The notes: a model not told the origin generated them from the letters alone. Positions 29,700-37,776 are shown, counted from the first letter of the stretch. The stretch is DNA of 64,000 nucleotides from Meandrina meandrites (GCA_963693305.1 OY855908.1:26089993-26153992); one strand, 5' to 3'. Translations and numbers: made by a program.

Positions 29700-30953
29700 C
29701 TAGTACTGCACAGATTCTAATTGCCTTCCTAATATATTCATCTGCGCGTCACTGATTACGTAAATGTGGCAGTGCACATTGCCCGAGCCGCTTGCTTTCC
29801 TCTCGAGCTCCAGCTGTACTCCATCCTTTGTGTTTACAAGTCGCGTGCCGCTTCCGTGCATCGAGTGGTCAGCCATGGAACGCAGATCGATCATAAGCCC
29901 GAACTTGTCTTCTGTATAAAACTTTGTTGCATTCATGTGCTGTGTTTTGTTTTCGGCTTTGAGAAAGAAGCGTTTGACCTCTTCCCAAATATCAATTCCT
30001 TCAAGTCCGTTGTTGTACAGCCTGTTGGGCGAGCCATTTACTGTGACACTGACTTTTGTCAGGTCTGGGTTAAAGTATGCTTCTGACTTCCTTGCACCAG
30101 CAGTATGGGGCTCGACAAACAGTAGCAAGATGCCTTTGAGGGACCTTCTCTGAGGGTTAACTCTGAGATTCAGCCTTGTGTCACTGCCTTTTTTAAAGGT
30201 AACAATTTCGTCACGCTGGATGTGGTCATATGCAAATTCTTCCCCATTTGTGTACTCGCTGAGGGCTTCATCTGCCAGTGTTTTGCTTCTTATCATCTCG
30301 TACTCCAGCTGGATGTTTGTCAGCTTGTATTTCAGTTTTGTTGGATCGGAGCCTCTGACGACCGGATCGGCTGACGCAAGTGTCAGTTCGAACACAAGAT
30401 CGTTGTATAGAGCCTGCGGATAAAAGGTCCCGTGGTCGTTCAAAATCTGGTGGTCAAGGCGTATCCTGTATTTTGATCCGTAAATCCCGTTCAGTTTGTT
30501 TTCCGAATCGACGCCTGTGGTCTGCTTGTCACCCGCGTTTGAGCGAATTTTGTTGAGGCCCACACTCTGGATTCCATCTTGCAACATGTTGTCGCGCTTC
30601 TCCTGTGATAGAAAGAGATCCTCGAATATCTTGTAAATGTCATAACCAACTGTCTCCTGCAGTATGGTACCAGAGTACTTTACAACAAGTTTGTCAACTA
30701 GTGCCCGTCCAACATTGTCTACAAGAAAGTTGTTGGCATGGCCTCCGCTCAAATCGATGTTGAAGCGCAGCGCAAGTGAGCCGGGAACAATGACTTCGTT
30801 TTCATTCAGCTTGGGCACCGAAACATAAAGCGTTTCCTGCGGATTGGCTTCTGTGCGCTCGAAAGTGATGCGTTTTACCGCGCGCTCCGCTCTTAGCGCG
30901 CCGAGAGTTTTTTCACTGCGTGTTGGCCGAAGGTTTTCCTGTACACCGTCCAT
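29700..30953 (-). CDS. putative double-jelly-roll major capsid protein
   Basis: 417 aa, intact. Rich in predicted beta strands with short loops: YVSVPKLNENEVIVPGSLAL, VDNVGRALVDKLVVKYSG, YGSKYRIRLDHQIL, and a C-terminal half with SLKGILLLFVEP, NPDLTKVSVTVNGSPN, FGLMIDLRSM, HGSGTRLVNTKDGVQLELER, HCHIYVISDAQMNI. I recall this family as a recurrent capsid-like protein of cnidarian Polintons. The double jelly roll is an inference from length, strand pattern and position beside the ATPase; a structure prediction would settle it. Divergent from the coiled-coil gene with an 81-bp spacer. The stop codon touches a B-type palindrome. Confidence 0.7.
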   Translation of the reverse strand: MDGVQENLRPTRSEKTLGALRAERAVKRITFERTEANPQETLYVSVPKLNENEVIVPGSLALRFNIDLSGGHANNFLVDNVGRALVDKLVVKYSGTILQETVGYDIYKIFEDLFLSQEKRDNMLQDGIQSVGLNKIRSNAGDKQTTGVDSENKLNGIYGSKYRIRLDHQILNDHGTFYPQALYNDLVFELTLASADPVVRGSDPTKLKYKLTNIQLEYEMIRSKTLADEALSEYTNGEEFAYDHIQRDEIVTFKKGSDTRLNLRVNPQRRSLKGILLLFVEPHTAGARKSEAYFNPDLTKVSVTVNGSPNRLYNNGLEGIDIWEEVKRFFLKAENKTQHMNATKFYTEDKFGLMIDLRSMADHSMHGSGTRLVNTKDGVQLELERKASGSGNVHCHIYVISDAQMNILGRQLESVQY

Positions 30954-31034
30954 TATTACAAAGAATATAAAATATCCAATTAAAAAATTTCAATTGTAAA
31001 TATAAAATCGCTTCATCAACTTTGTTGATAATCG

Positions 31035-32421
31035 ATGGCAGAAGGTGGCGAATTTAGTATAGACCTACCCGATGTAGACAAAGATATTGACCATGTTTCT
31101 GATAATGATGAAAAAGAGGTCAACAATACAGATGATACGTTTGATCCACAATTAGCGTCGACACCAGGACGTGGTGAAAATATTGAAATGCAAATTATGC
31201 AGAAAGAAAAGGGCAGACTTCAGCCAGAAACATCATCTGATGAATTCCCTTCGTTGGGGGGCTTTATTCATGATAATGACAAACCAGCTTATCTTGATAA
31301 AGCAAGAGATTTTATTCGAAGGAGGTTTCCAAAAGTTGACTTCGGAAAATTAGGCCCAATCGGTTTCAGCAAAAAGCCTAACAATGATACTACAATCGTT
31401 TCATTTGGAACAAGGGGTGGCGAAACTGAAATTTTCAGAAAAGATGGGAAAGGTCTTCTCCAAACATTTAAAGACAAGTTCAAAACATCACTTGGTCCAG
31501 AAGCTGAATCTCTGATTGCTCAAGACAATGATGAAATAAGAGAAAACCGGCAGAGATTAAGAGAAGCTGAAAAAGAACTCAGAGATGCAGAAAAAGTCGC
31601 CTCTGAAAGAGAAAAAGCTACACAAGAAGTGCAAGATCTTAGAATAAGAATCGAGCGAACTCAAGCTCAGATTGATGCGCACACTCAAGAACATGGCACA
31701 AACGTTGAAAGTGAATCAGAACTGCGGAGACTGCAGCAACTGAAAAAAAAATTATCAAAAGGATTTTGAAAACGCAAAAAAAGAGGTGTCAGCTCTCGAG
31801 AAACAGGCTAAAACCAAAGCCAAAGAACAAACCAGGGTCAACCAACTTAGAGCAAGCCTGGCGGCCAAAGAGAGCGAAAGAAACACAATGGAAGCGAGGC
31901 TCAACGACACAAGAACGTTGGATGAGCTAAAAGAGCAAGAAGCAGAACTACAGCGCCAAAATGAGGAAGATCAGGCAGTTATCGACAATGAAGACGCCTC
32001 ACCTTCTGATAAACAAGCTGCCGAAGAAAGAGTAGCGGAAAGACAAGAGGAGCTTGCTCGTTTGCAAACACAGATTGATGAAAGAGAAAGAGCGCTTCCA
32101 CTTCGTGAGAGGGTAAAAGAGATATTTAAAAAATATGGTGTAACCGTTACGGCTATCGTTATTGCAGCCGGGGTCACAATTGGTGCTGTCGTTGGGGCTA
32201 TTACAAATGCTTTGAAAGCTACCGGTAAAGCGCTGGGAAAAGGTCTGAAAGATATTGGCTCTAAGCTTGCATCAGCTCTGCCAGGTCTTATTGGCTCAAT
32301 TGTGAGCTTTCTTTTCAAAGCCGCCGGTCAAGCTATCGGTTTTCTTGCTGAGCACACCTGGCTGATTATTTTGGCTGTGGTTGCCTTTCTTGTAGAAAAA
32401 TACATAAAGAAGCGGCGTTAA
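31035..32421 (+). pseudogene. coiled-coil protein with C-terminal membrane region, frame changed at an A-run
   Basis: Two adjacent frames: 31,035-31,769 and about 31,752-32,421. The first has an acidic N-terminus, a FPSLGGFIHDNDKPAYLDKA/FGKLGPIGF segment, then a long coiled coil. The second continues coiled coil in another frame, then has two or three hydrophobic segments (VTVTAIVIAAGVTIGAVVGA; LPGLIGSIVSFLFKAAGQAI; TWLIILAVVAFLVEKY). The change of frame falls in the nine-A run at 31,743-31,751. Together they would be about 460 residues. An A-type palindrome precedes the ATG by five bases. The end overlaps the convergent 587-aa gene by 4 nt. I recall similar C-termini in cnidarian Polintons; function unknown. 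Confidence 0.65.
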
Positions 32422-34181
32422 CGCATAAAAGCGTAAATCAAAGCCGCAACACCTACCGCGGCAATAACAACAGCTGCTTTGTTATTTTCGTGTGTTTCAG
32501 TGCCACCTACATCTTTTAATGGCTCATCAGGCTGAGGTGTTTGTTCTTCAGTCTCGGGCCTATTTTTTTCAGGCTGCGTTGCTTCCTTGTGTATCGGGTT
32601 TGAGGGGTGGCTGTTTGGTGGGTTTATCTTTGATGGTCCTCCTGCCATTAGCTTTAGCGCTGATTTTTTTGTGCTCTTATTCACTTCGTCGTTAACCCCG
32701 AGCTTCATCCCTGCCACAGCTTGTTTGAGCTGGTTGTTGTAACCAATCGTACTCTCAGTATTTATCACCATACTCGCAGGCATCAGCCAGGCCCCCGGGC
32801 ACACAGCAAGGTTAAGCCTCACCTTTGCCTCGTCGACAGCAAGTTGGTACCTTTGAACTGACTTTGCCAGATCTGGTTGCCTTATCGCATCTTCCACTAG
32901 GACGAGGAACTCACTTTGCGCTTCCTTTGCGCGCCCTCCTGTTCCAAGTATACTGCTTCTAACGTTCACCTGTGAACCCAAAACACAGTAAACAAACGCC
33001 TCTATCGACTGGTTTATTCGCGACAAACCCGCCTGGGTCAGACCTTCTGCTACATTGGGACAAAACCAGTCTGCCTGTCCGTAGGCAGCGTCATCTGGCT
33101 CGATATAATAAATCAAGTTACCTTTTGAGCCTGATCCACCTTCGTCTGAGAACTTTTTTGACCCCCCGGGGTAAATGTCTCCCTCTTCTTTAGACGGTCC
33201 AATGTTTGACACATAGATGTAAACGCTTCCCAGGCCGTGGTTTGCGCCTCTTGTAAAACGAAAATCGCTTGACGGGTCGACTCCGAACTCATTGCATATT
33301 CTTTTGTATGAAGCCACGTCGTATTTGTTGTTAATCTGGTCAAAAGTTGGGTCGCCAGGCAAAGCGCTTATGCTTTGTATCCCCCCCATCTGAAACAATA
33401 TTCGCCTGACAGTAAAATATATATGGAACTTGTAAAAAGCTCGCACATTCTCTGGCATAGCATAGTTGTTATCGAAAATTTCGCGACTTATACCACAGCC
33501 CGTTGTCGCACACCAGACAGCAAAATTCAGCTGCTGTGGCCAATATCTCATATTTGGGCCGGCTAGCCATGTTTTAGACTCTTTCCCTGAATGGTGGGTG
33601 AGTTTGGTTTTTTGAAATACCTCTCTGAACTTTGTTGTGAAATACTGGTCCGGTGTTACGTAAATATTCAGTTGGTTATTAAATATTTTTTTCAAACTCG
33701 GGGCGGCATCGTGAAAGCCAACAGCAGGAATCGGCAAAGAGTCACCTTTTAAACCACTTGGTGTAAGCTGTTGTGGAAAACCTTCTGATGATTGGCCAAT
33801 ACCCAGCGCACTTTTTATTTCCGGGCTCCAATATTTGCTGTCTGAACCAAAAACGTTTATCAAATTGCCTGGCCCTGCTTTGAAATAAATTTCTGAGGTT
33901 GCTGTGTGGTCTTTGGCAAAATCGGTCTGTGGCTCAAACTTTGATTTATCAGCATTCGGGTATTTTGCATTAAAAGTTTTCCATGCCTTTTGTTCTGCTA
34001 CTTTGGCAATGCTGTCAGCTTGTGGTGTCTGAATCCATTTTAGAAGCGCAGATGCGCTGCCGTGCTGTGAGGGCTGAGGGGCCTTGTCTTTTGCTGTATC
34101 AGCTTTCGCTGCACTTTTGGTTCTTTGCTGCCTCGAATAAGCATTCAACCATCCTCCACCACCGGTCCATTCATTATCCAT
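32418..34181 (-). CDS. 587-aa conserved Polinton protein with C-terminal membrane anchor, possible structural protein
   Basis: Intact. Gly-rich start (MDNEWTGGGGWLNAYSRQQ), charged linker to ~45, then a large globular region with RYWPQQLNFAVWCATTGCGI, FYKFHIYFTVRRILFQMGGI, RGANHGLGSVYIYVSNIGP, NQSIEAFVYCVLGSQVNVRS and LNLAVCPGAWLMPASMVINT. After a Pro/Glu-rich linker comes one transmembrane segment AAVVIAAVGVAALIYAF at the very end. I recall the family in cnidarian genomes as uncharacterised. It is the second-largest gene of the element and always seems intact, so a virion or membrane function is plausible, perhaps a second capsid component. Divergent from the gene at 34,216 with only 34 bp between the starts. 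Confidence 0.7.
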   Translation of the reverse strand: MDNEWTGGGGWLNAYSRQQRTKSAAKADTAKDKAPQPSQHGSASALLKWIQTPQADSIAKVAEQKAWKTFNAKYPNADKSKFEPQTDFAKDHTATSEIYFKAGPGNLINVFGSDSKYWSPEIKSALGIGQSSEGFPQQLTPSGLKGDSLPIPAVGFHDAAPSLKKIFNNQLNIYVTPDQYFTTKFREVFQKTKLTHHSGKESKTWLAGPNMRYWPQQLNFAVWCATTGCGISREIFDNNYAMPENVRAFYKFHIYFTVRRILFQMGGIQSISALPGDPTFDQINNKYDVASYKRICNEFGVDPSSDFRFTRGANHGLGSVYIYVSNIGPSKEEGDIYPGGSKKFSDEGGSGSKGNLIYYIEPDDAAYGQADWFCPNVAEGLTQAGLSRINQSIEAFVYCVLGSQVNVRSSILGTGGRAKEAQSEFLVLVEDAIRQPDLAKSVQRYQLAVDEAKVRLNLAVCPGAWLMPASMVINTESTIGYNNQLKQAVAGMKLGVNDEVNKSTKKSALKLMAGGPSKINPPNSHPSNPIHKEATQPEKNRPETEEQTPQPDEPLKDVGGTETHENNKAAVVIAAVGVAALIYAFMR

Positions 34182-34215
34182 TATTTAAACAAAATATTTT
34201 TCTCTAATTATAAAA

Positions 34216-34884
34216 ATGGTTATTCTTACTGTTGTTACAAAAGAAAATCCGCATACGGTCTATTTTGACCAGCCTATTCATAAACCAAGCTATATCCGGC
34301 TGTTAAGTTGTTCTCTTTACAATTCGTGGTTTAACTTAAAGGAAGAGGGGGCAATTACTTTGTTAGATGCTGTCGAAAAGCCTTTCAAAGTTACTTTTTT
34401 GCCGGGCCATTATACACTCGATGCGTTGGCGAGTGAAATCAGAAACAGTTTAAACAAACATAGGGTCCCATTGCAAACAGATGTTAATACTATCGTTGGC
34501 CAGCTTGTAATCACAAATCCACAGTTTAAAAAGATTGTTATTGATTCCAATTTAGGCAATTTACTCAATTTAAACTCTTTTGCATTTGAATTTATAACGT
34601 TCATAAAAAAGCTGAATTCCGAAACGACATATTACATTCATTGCGACCTACTTGACAAAGAACAGAATCTGTTAAATGGCAAACCGTCTACTGTTTTACA
34701 AACTTTTGACATAACAGGAAAACCTTTTGAAAAAGTTTTTTTATCAAAGCAGCCCACAACATGTCTTACGCGATGTTTCTGCTGATAAGCATATCTCAAA
34801 TATGACAATTTCTGTCAGGGACCAAAATAATAATCTATTTGACTTTAACGGCTTGCCTCTTCAGTTTCAAATTGAAATTAATTA
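34216..34884 (+). pseudogene. putative minor structural protein, frame changed at a T-run
   Basis: The first frame runs 34,216-34,785 and contains KPSYIRLLSCSLYNSWFNLK and FLPGHYTLDALASEIRNSLN. From the T7 run at 34,736-34,742 the coding signal moves to another frame, which stays open to the TAA at 34,882-34,884 and includes DFNGLPLQF. Similar proteins occur in Polintons, where a single-jelly-roll minor capsid (penton-like) role has been discussed for proteins of about this size; the assignment here is tentative. One inserted base in the T-run would explain the break. The start is shared divergently with the 587-aa gene. Confidence 0.6.
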
Positions 34885-34913
34885 AACAAGAAAATAATTT
34901 TGTAAATATAACC

Positions 34914-35537
34914 ATGGCATCCAACGTATTACCAACTGCGCCAGCTTATGAACAAACAGAAACTCAGACAAAAATTTATCCAGGTCTTCCAACTCAACCA
35001 GATAACAATTTTCGTATGCAGAAAGCAAACGAAGTTTTAAAATATTTAAGTGATGAAGTTTCACATTATAGGCTTGTTGCCAAAAAATATAAAAGAACTA
35101 AAACCATTATCGACTACGCTAGCTTTTCTGCTGGCGGTATTTCTGGTTTTCTATCCGCAGGTGCCGTAGCAGCTGCGTTTTCAGGTCTAGGGATTCCTGC
35201 ATCTATACCAATTGGCTGTGTCGCCTCTGTATTTGGGCTAACAGCTGCTGGGCTAACCGGTTTTTACAAAAAGCTTGAGCCCAAACTTATCAAACACTGC
35301 AAAATCATGACACTTGCTTTGTCAAAATGCGATACTGTCGACCGCATACTGACAAAATCACTCATTGACGGAAAAATCAGCGATTCTGAGTTTCAAAGCA
35401 TTCTTGATGAAAAAGAGAGCTATCGAATTCAGAAGGAAATTCTTCGGAAAGGCACACTTCCCAAGGAAAAAAATAAACAAAGCAGCCCTGACATAGAAAA
35501 AATACGACAAGAGGCCATGCACGAAAAAAAAAATTAG
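34914..35537 (+). CDS. 207-aa protein with a Gly/Ala-rich membrane hairpin
   Basis: ATG at 34,914 in a perfect ACCATGG context is preferred to the longer frame. Residues 1-35 are Pro/Thr-rich (TAPAYEQTETQTKIYPGLPT), then a basic helical stretch, then two close hydrophobic segments (ASFSAGGISGFLSAGAVAAA; PIGCVASVFGLTAAGLTGFY) separated by a short turn, and a charged C-terminal helix region DGKISDSEFQSILDEKESY. I recall this family in Hydra, Nematostella and coral Polintons; function unknown. It begins 29 bases after the end of the preceding gene. Confidence 0.75.
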   Translation: MASNVLPTAPAYEQTETQTKIYPGLPTQPDNNFRMQKANEVLKYLSDEVSHYRLVAKKYKRTKTIIDYASFSAGGISGFLSAGAVAAAFSGLGIPASIPIGCVASVFGLTAAGLTGFYKKLEPKLIKHCKIMTLALSKCDTVDRILTKSLIDGKISDSEFQSILDEKESYRIQKEILRKGTLPKEKNKQSSPDIEKIRQEAMHEKKN

Positions 35538-35721
35538 GCTTCAAAAAAAGTTTCTGGGCAGCGCGGTCGACGTTTCGAAATAAAATTTCAGTCTAAGCGC
35601 ACTCTCTTTCACTTTATTAAAGAATGATTTCTGTTATCTTCACGCGTGACGTTGTGCGACGGCTTGACTGGTGCTTTAATTAATATTTGAAAAAAGAAGA
35701 TTTTTAATTATATTTCAAATC

Positions 35722-35853
35722 ATGATCGTACTAACACATTTCATTTCTTTTCTTGTGAATGAATATTTCACACCGGCATGTCTTAGAGAAGTTGTTCAGT
35801 GTTTGGAAGAAGCGGTTTCCCGCCGTATGCACGTATTGCGTGCCATTAATTAA
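35722..35853 (+). CDS. possible 43-aa protein
   Basis: A short frame with plausible composition: a hydrophobic start (MIVLTHFISFLVNEYF) followed by LREVVQCLEEAVSRRM. It is the only frame of note between 35.54 and 36.55 kb. No homology recognised, and chance is quite possible. Confidence 0.25.
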   Translation: MIVLTHFISFLVNEYFTPACLREVVQCLEEAVSRRMHVLRAIN

Positions 35854-35904
35854 CACTGTGGTATCCGCCGTCATGCATTTAGTTTTTCCTGTCTCGTGTT
35901 ATGG

Positions 35905-36033
35905 CACGTGTTTTGACTCGTGTTATTGACACGTGTACAGAACGTTCTCGAGACAAGTTTCACGTGTTTTGACTCGTGTTATTGACACGTGTACAGAACG
36001 TTCTCGAGACAAGTTTCACGTGTTTTGATTGAC
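35905..36033 (+). repeat. 56-bp tandem repeat, 2.3 copies, rich in CACGTG
   Basis: Unit starts CACGTGTTTTGACTCGTG and includes GACACGTG and GAACGTTCTCGAGA; copies begin at 35,905, 35,961 and 36,017 (partial). The first two appear identical. CACGTG is an E-box palindrome, so this could be an enhancer-like array, or simple slippage. Confidence 0.85.
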
Positions 36034-36557
36034 ATGCTTGGCGAAGCGTGAAAGCCAGTTGCTTTATTAGTACAACACACTTAAAATCTATTCAGTTGCT
36101 TCATCTTCTAGCGAATAGACAGTTCTTGTCGTTTGGTTAGAACAAAAAAAATGAACAAGACGCGGTTTTATCCTTTCGAACTGATCTTGGAAAGCTGTGA
36201 GATGCGTTCGTGAATGCTTCAAACGGGAGTGAAGAGGTTAAATCGCTATTCGAAGAGTTGCTAAGATTTACGCTGAACTACGCTGACTGAAGAACTGTTG
36301 ATTCAAAACATTAGAAATGGGTTACGCCGTAACCGAATTTTCTTTAAGTTCGAATTTTTATTTGGTGTGTGTCCCACGGCGTGGGACTTATGCAAATCAC
36401 CAGCTTCTATCTTGTTTGCATTGTTGTGGACCGACACAGCTGTGTCGTGACGTCATGTTGTAGTTGCATAAAATTTATAATCTACTTGAATAAAATTAAT
36501 TCATTTTACACTCTTGTTGTGTTTTCTTTCTTACAACCCCCTTTGCTTACCTGTTCC
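36034..36557. other. non-coding part of the Polinton
   Basis: No supported frame. The region between 35.54 and 36.56 kb is the longest apparently non-coding interval of the element, and with the 56-bp repeat is a candidate for regulation or a recently acquired segment. Confidence 0.4.
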
Positions 36558-36621
36558 TTAAAACAGGGAAACCCCCGCTTCGACTAGAAAAATATTGGTT
36601 TCCGGTCTTTCTGAGAAAATG

Positions 36622-36959
36622 TCACGAAAGGGCTCCACACCAACTATCATACCAAGATTTCTTGAAGCACTCGTCGTAATCATCTTCTTTATAAATAGGA
36701 TAGCCGAGATAGTGTCTGACTCCATTTTTTTTTTGCACAGATTACAGAGATAATTTCGCCTGCAATGACCGCATTTATAACAAAATAAGACCTTTACAAT
36801 TTGTTGATTGTGATCACAAATTGGTGCTTCTTTGATTGCAGCGTTTATCTCGTCCCAGCCAATATCTTTTCGCTCTCTGAGTTTTATTTTTATAAAATCT
36901 TTGTAGATTATTTCACGAAGTTCTGGTGGAAGTGTTTTTATTTGTTCCAACGTTTCCAT
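36622..36959 (-). pseudogene. F-box-like/zinc-ribbon protein, frame changed at an A-run
   Basis: Start ATG 36,959 (METLEQ). LPPELREIIYKDFIKIKLRE is F-box-like in pattern; KVLFCYKCGHCRRNYLCNLC holds two CxxC pairs, likely a small zinc ribbon. After the run of ten A (minus strand; 36,725-36,734) the first frame reads to 36,558 but looks random, while a second frame has an acidic aromatic ending stopping at 36,622. F-box proteins of viruses usually redirect host ubiquitin ligases; this is only a suggestion. Preceded by a copy of the TIR promoter block at 36,972-37,024. Confidence 0.5.
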
Positions 36960-36971
36960 TTTATATTGTTT

Positions 36972-37024
36972 TATATACAAGTGCAGATAATTGTTCAAAT
37001 GGAAAATAATTCTGGCGCACTTTT
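36972..37024 (-). promoter_or_regulatory. third copy of the TIR upstream block
   Basis: On the minus strand this reads GTGCGCCAGAATTATTTTCC, then ATTTGAACAATTATCTGCAC and TTGTATATA, almost identical to the interval just before the start codon in both TIRs (left 21,266-21,316; right 37,285-37,335). It lies 12 bases before the ATG of the gene at 36,959 and includes a TATA-like end. Repeated use before three genes argues for a promoter/5' UTR module. Confidence 0.7.
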
Positions 37025-37273
37025 TATTGCGTTTCTGATGTTGAACTGACATTGTTCTTATTATCCGGCAAAAGAATATTCATTAATTCTTGTGGAGTCA
37101 TTTTTTTTCATTTCTGCAAGAAGTTCTTCTGATACAAGTATTGGCAATTCTTTATTTTCTTCTATTGAGTTTGGCTTAAATAATGGCCAATTTTCTCCCC
37201 TTTCTTTGTTTTTTCTAACTTTCGGTTTTTTAGTGCTTTGATCAATAGGACCTTTGTTTCTTCCTCTTCCCAT
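37024..37273 (-). pseudogene. basic protein at the right end of the Polinton, frame changed at an A-run
   Basis: The start codon (37,273) is the last part of the right TIR. A basic N-terminus (MGRGRNKGP, KKPKVRKNKERG) is followed by NWPLFKPNSIEENKELPIL and a helix SEELLAEMKK. At the eight-A run near 37,097-37,104 the first frame becomes short and ends at 37,061, while a neighbouring frame has a helical hydrophilic continuation ending at 37,024, right at the promoter block of the next gene. No family recognised. Confidence 0.45.
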
Positions 37274-37404
37274 CTCGCCGTATATACAAGTGCAGATAAT
37301 TGTTCAAATGGAAAATAGTTCTGGCACACTTTTGCACTTTTGTATATAAACAGAAAAAAAATGTGACACATCCCCGCTGCGCACACTTGTATTTATACAA
37401 ACAT

Positions 37405-37548
37405 ATGCCTCCTGCAAAACAGCTTTCTACCGAAGAAATTCGGGAAATTGTGGGCGCGCGAGGAAAGGAGTCACCCGCATCGATTCAAAAGCGCTTCGAG
37501 ATTGGCACTACAATGCTATACAGAATTTGGAAAGAAGCACTATATTGA
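37405..37548 (+). CDS. 47-aa helix-turn-helix-like protein encoded in the right TIR
   Basis: Second copy of the TIR gene, again reading outward, here back to back with the 37,273 gene. The coding part appears unchanged between the two ends even though the TIR differs at several flanking positions, which hints at selection or recent copying. The domain call is the same: an N-terminal helix STEEIREIVGA and an HTH-like PASIQKRFEIGTTMLYRIWK. Function unproven. Confidence 0.55.
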   Translation: MPPAKQLSTEEIREIVGARGKESPASIQKRFEIGTTMLYRIWKEALY

Positions 37549-37608
37549 CAGTGCTTACATTTCTTCAATTTGAAATAATTTTTTTTGTGCGTTCACTCAA
37601 ATAGCGCG

Positions 37609-37772
37609 ACACACATATATAATGAGGGTTCTAGCAGAAATTTTATAACACAATCCTAACAAAGCTTTATTATCAAAATCGAGGCGAGCATGGGAGCCGA
37701 GTTTTTGATAATAAAGCTTTGTTAGGATTGTGTTATAAAATTTGTGCTAGAACCCTTATTATATATGTGTGT
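37609..37772. repeat. terminal hairpin-forming palindrome, right end
   Basis: Same structure as the left tip, with stem arms of about 73 bp and a loop of about 14 nt. The outer arm has TCTAGCAC and the inner arm TCTAGCAG on both ends of the element, so the arms have not exchanged orientation between the two ends. Confidence 0.85.
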
Positions 37773-37776
37773 GTCC

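Larger units (their letters stand above)
26584..29700. repeat. palindrome family B: GTGGGG-TAGCAAC-TCA-GTTGCTGAT-CCCCAC, 7 copies
   Basis: Copies: 26,584-26,612, 27,113-27,143, 27,432-27,462, 27,785-27,815, 27,996-28,021, 29,547-29,579, 29,669-29,700. Three begin directly at a stop codon (140-aa, 73-aa, capsid genes), one lies just before the ATPase start, and three are inside coding sequence. The stem is about 13 bp with an internal bulge. Shares the core CAAC-N3-GTTG with family A. Confidence 0.9.
26418..31029. repeat. palindrome family A: ATCAAC-(AAA/TTT)-GTTGAT, about 11 copies
   Basis: Copies: 26,418-26,433 (in the integrase), 26,532-26,548, 27,038-27,052, 27,093-27,107, 27,468-27,482, 27,633-27,647, 27,751-27,765 (variant), 27,937-27,949 (partial), 28,889-28,905, 28,948-28,961 (two-base spacer), 31,015-31,029. 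Five lie 2-10 bases upstream of start codons (integrase, 140-aa, 69-aa, 192-aa and coiled-coil genes), on either strand. Perfect 6-7 bp arms with a 3-nt centre. None seen in polB, in the TIRs or right of 31.03 kb. Confidence 0.9.
20825..37770 (+). mobile_element. Polinton/Maverick (endogenous virus-like element), nearly complete
   Basis: About 17 kb bounded by inverted repeats of ~500 bp. GTGTCC occurs immediately outside both ends (20,819-20,824; 37,771-37,776), a 6-bp target duplication as expected for Polintons, though the terminal AC dinucleotides leave a two-base ambiguity. Hallmark genes present: protein-primed PolB, rve integrase, A32-like ATPase and a capsid-like protein. The Ulp1/adenain-type protease was not found. 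Gene order: PolB on plus; integrase, small proteins, ATPase and capsid on minus; then alternating short divergent and convergent pairs. Large genes are open, four small ones frameshifted. Confidence 0.92.
37271..37772 (-). repeat. right terminal inverted repeat of the Polinton
   Basis: Inverted copy of the left TIR. Its inner edge is the start codon of the rightmost gene (ATG at 37,273 on minus), after which the two ends diverge completely. It contains the second copy of the HTH-like gene (37,405-37,548). Confidence 0.93.

Noticed and set aside
26418..31029. CRISPR-like array
   Set aside because: Palindromes are irregularly spaced, sit at gene borders and have no spacer structure.
36558..36700. 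C-terminus of the first frame of the F-box-like gene
   Set aside because: Composition looks random after the A10 run, while the neighbouring frame looks coding.
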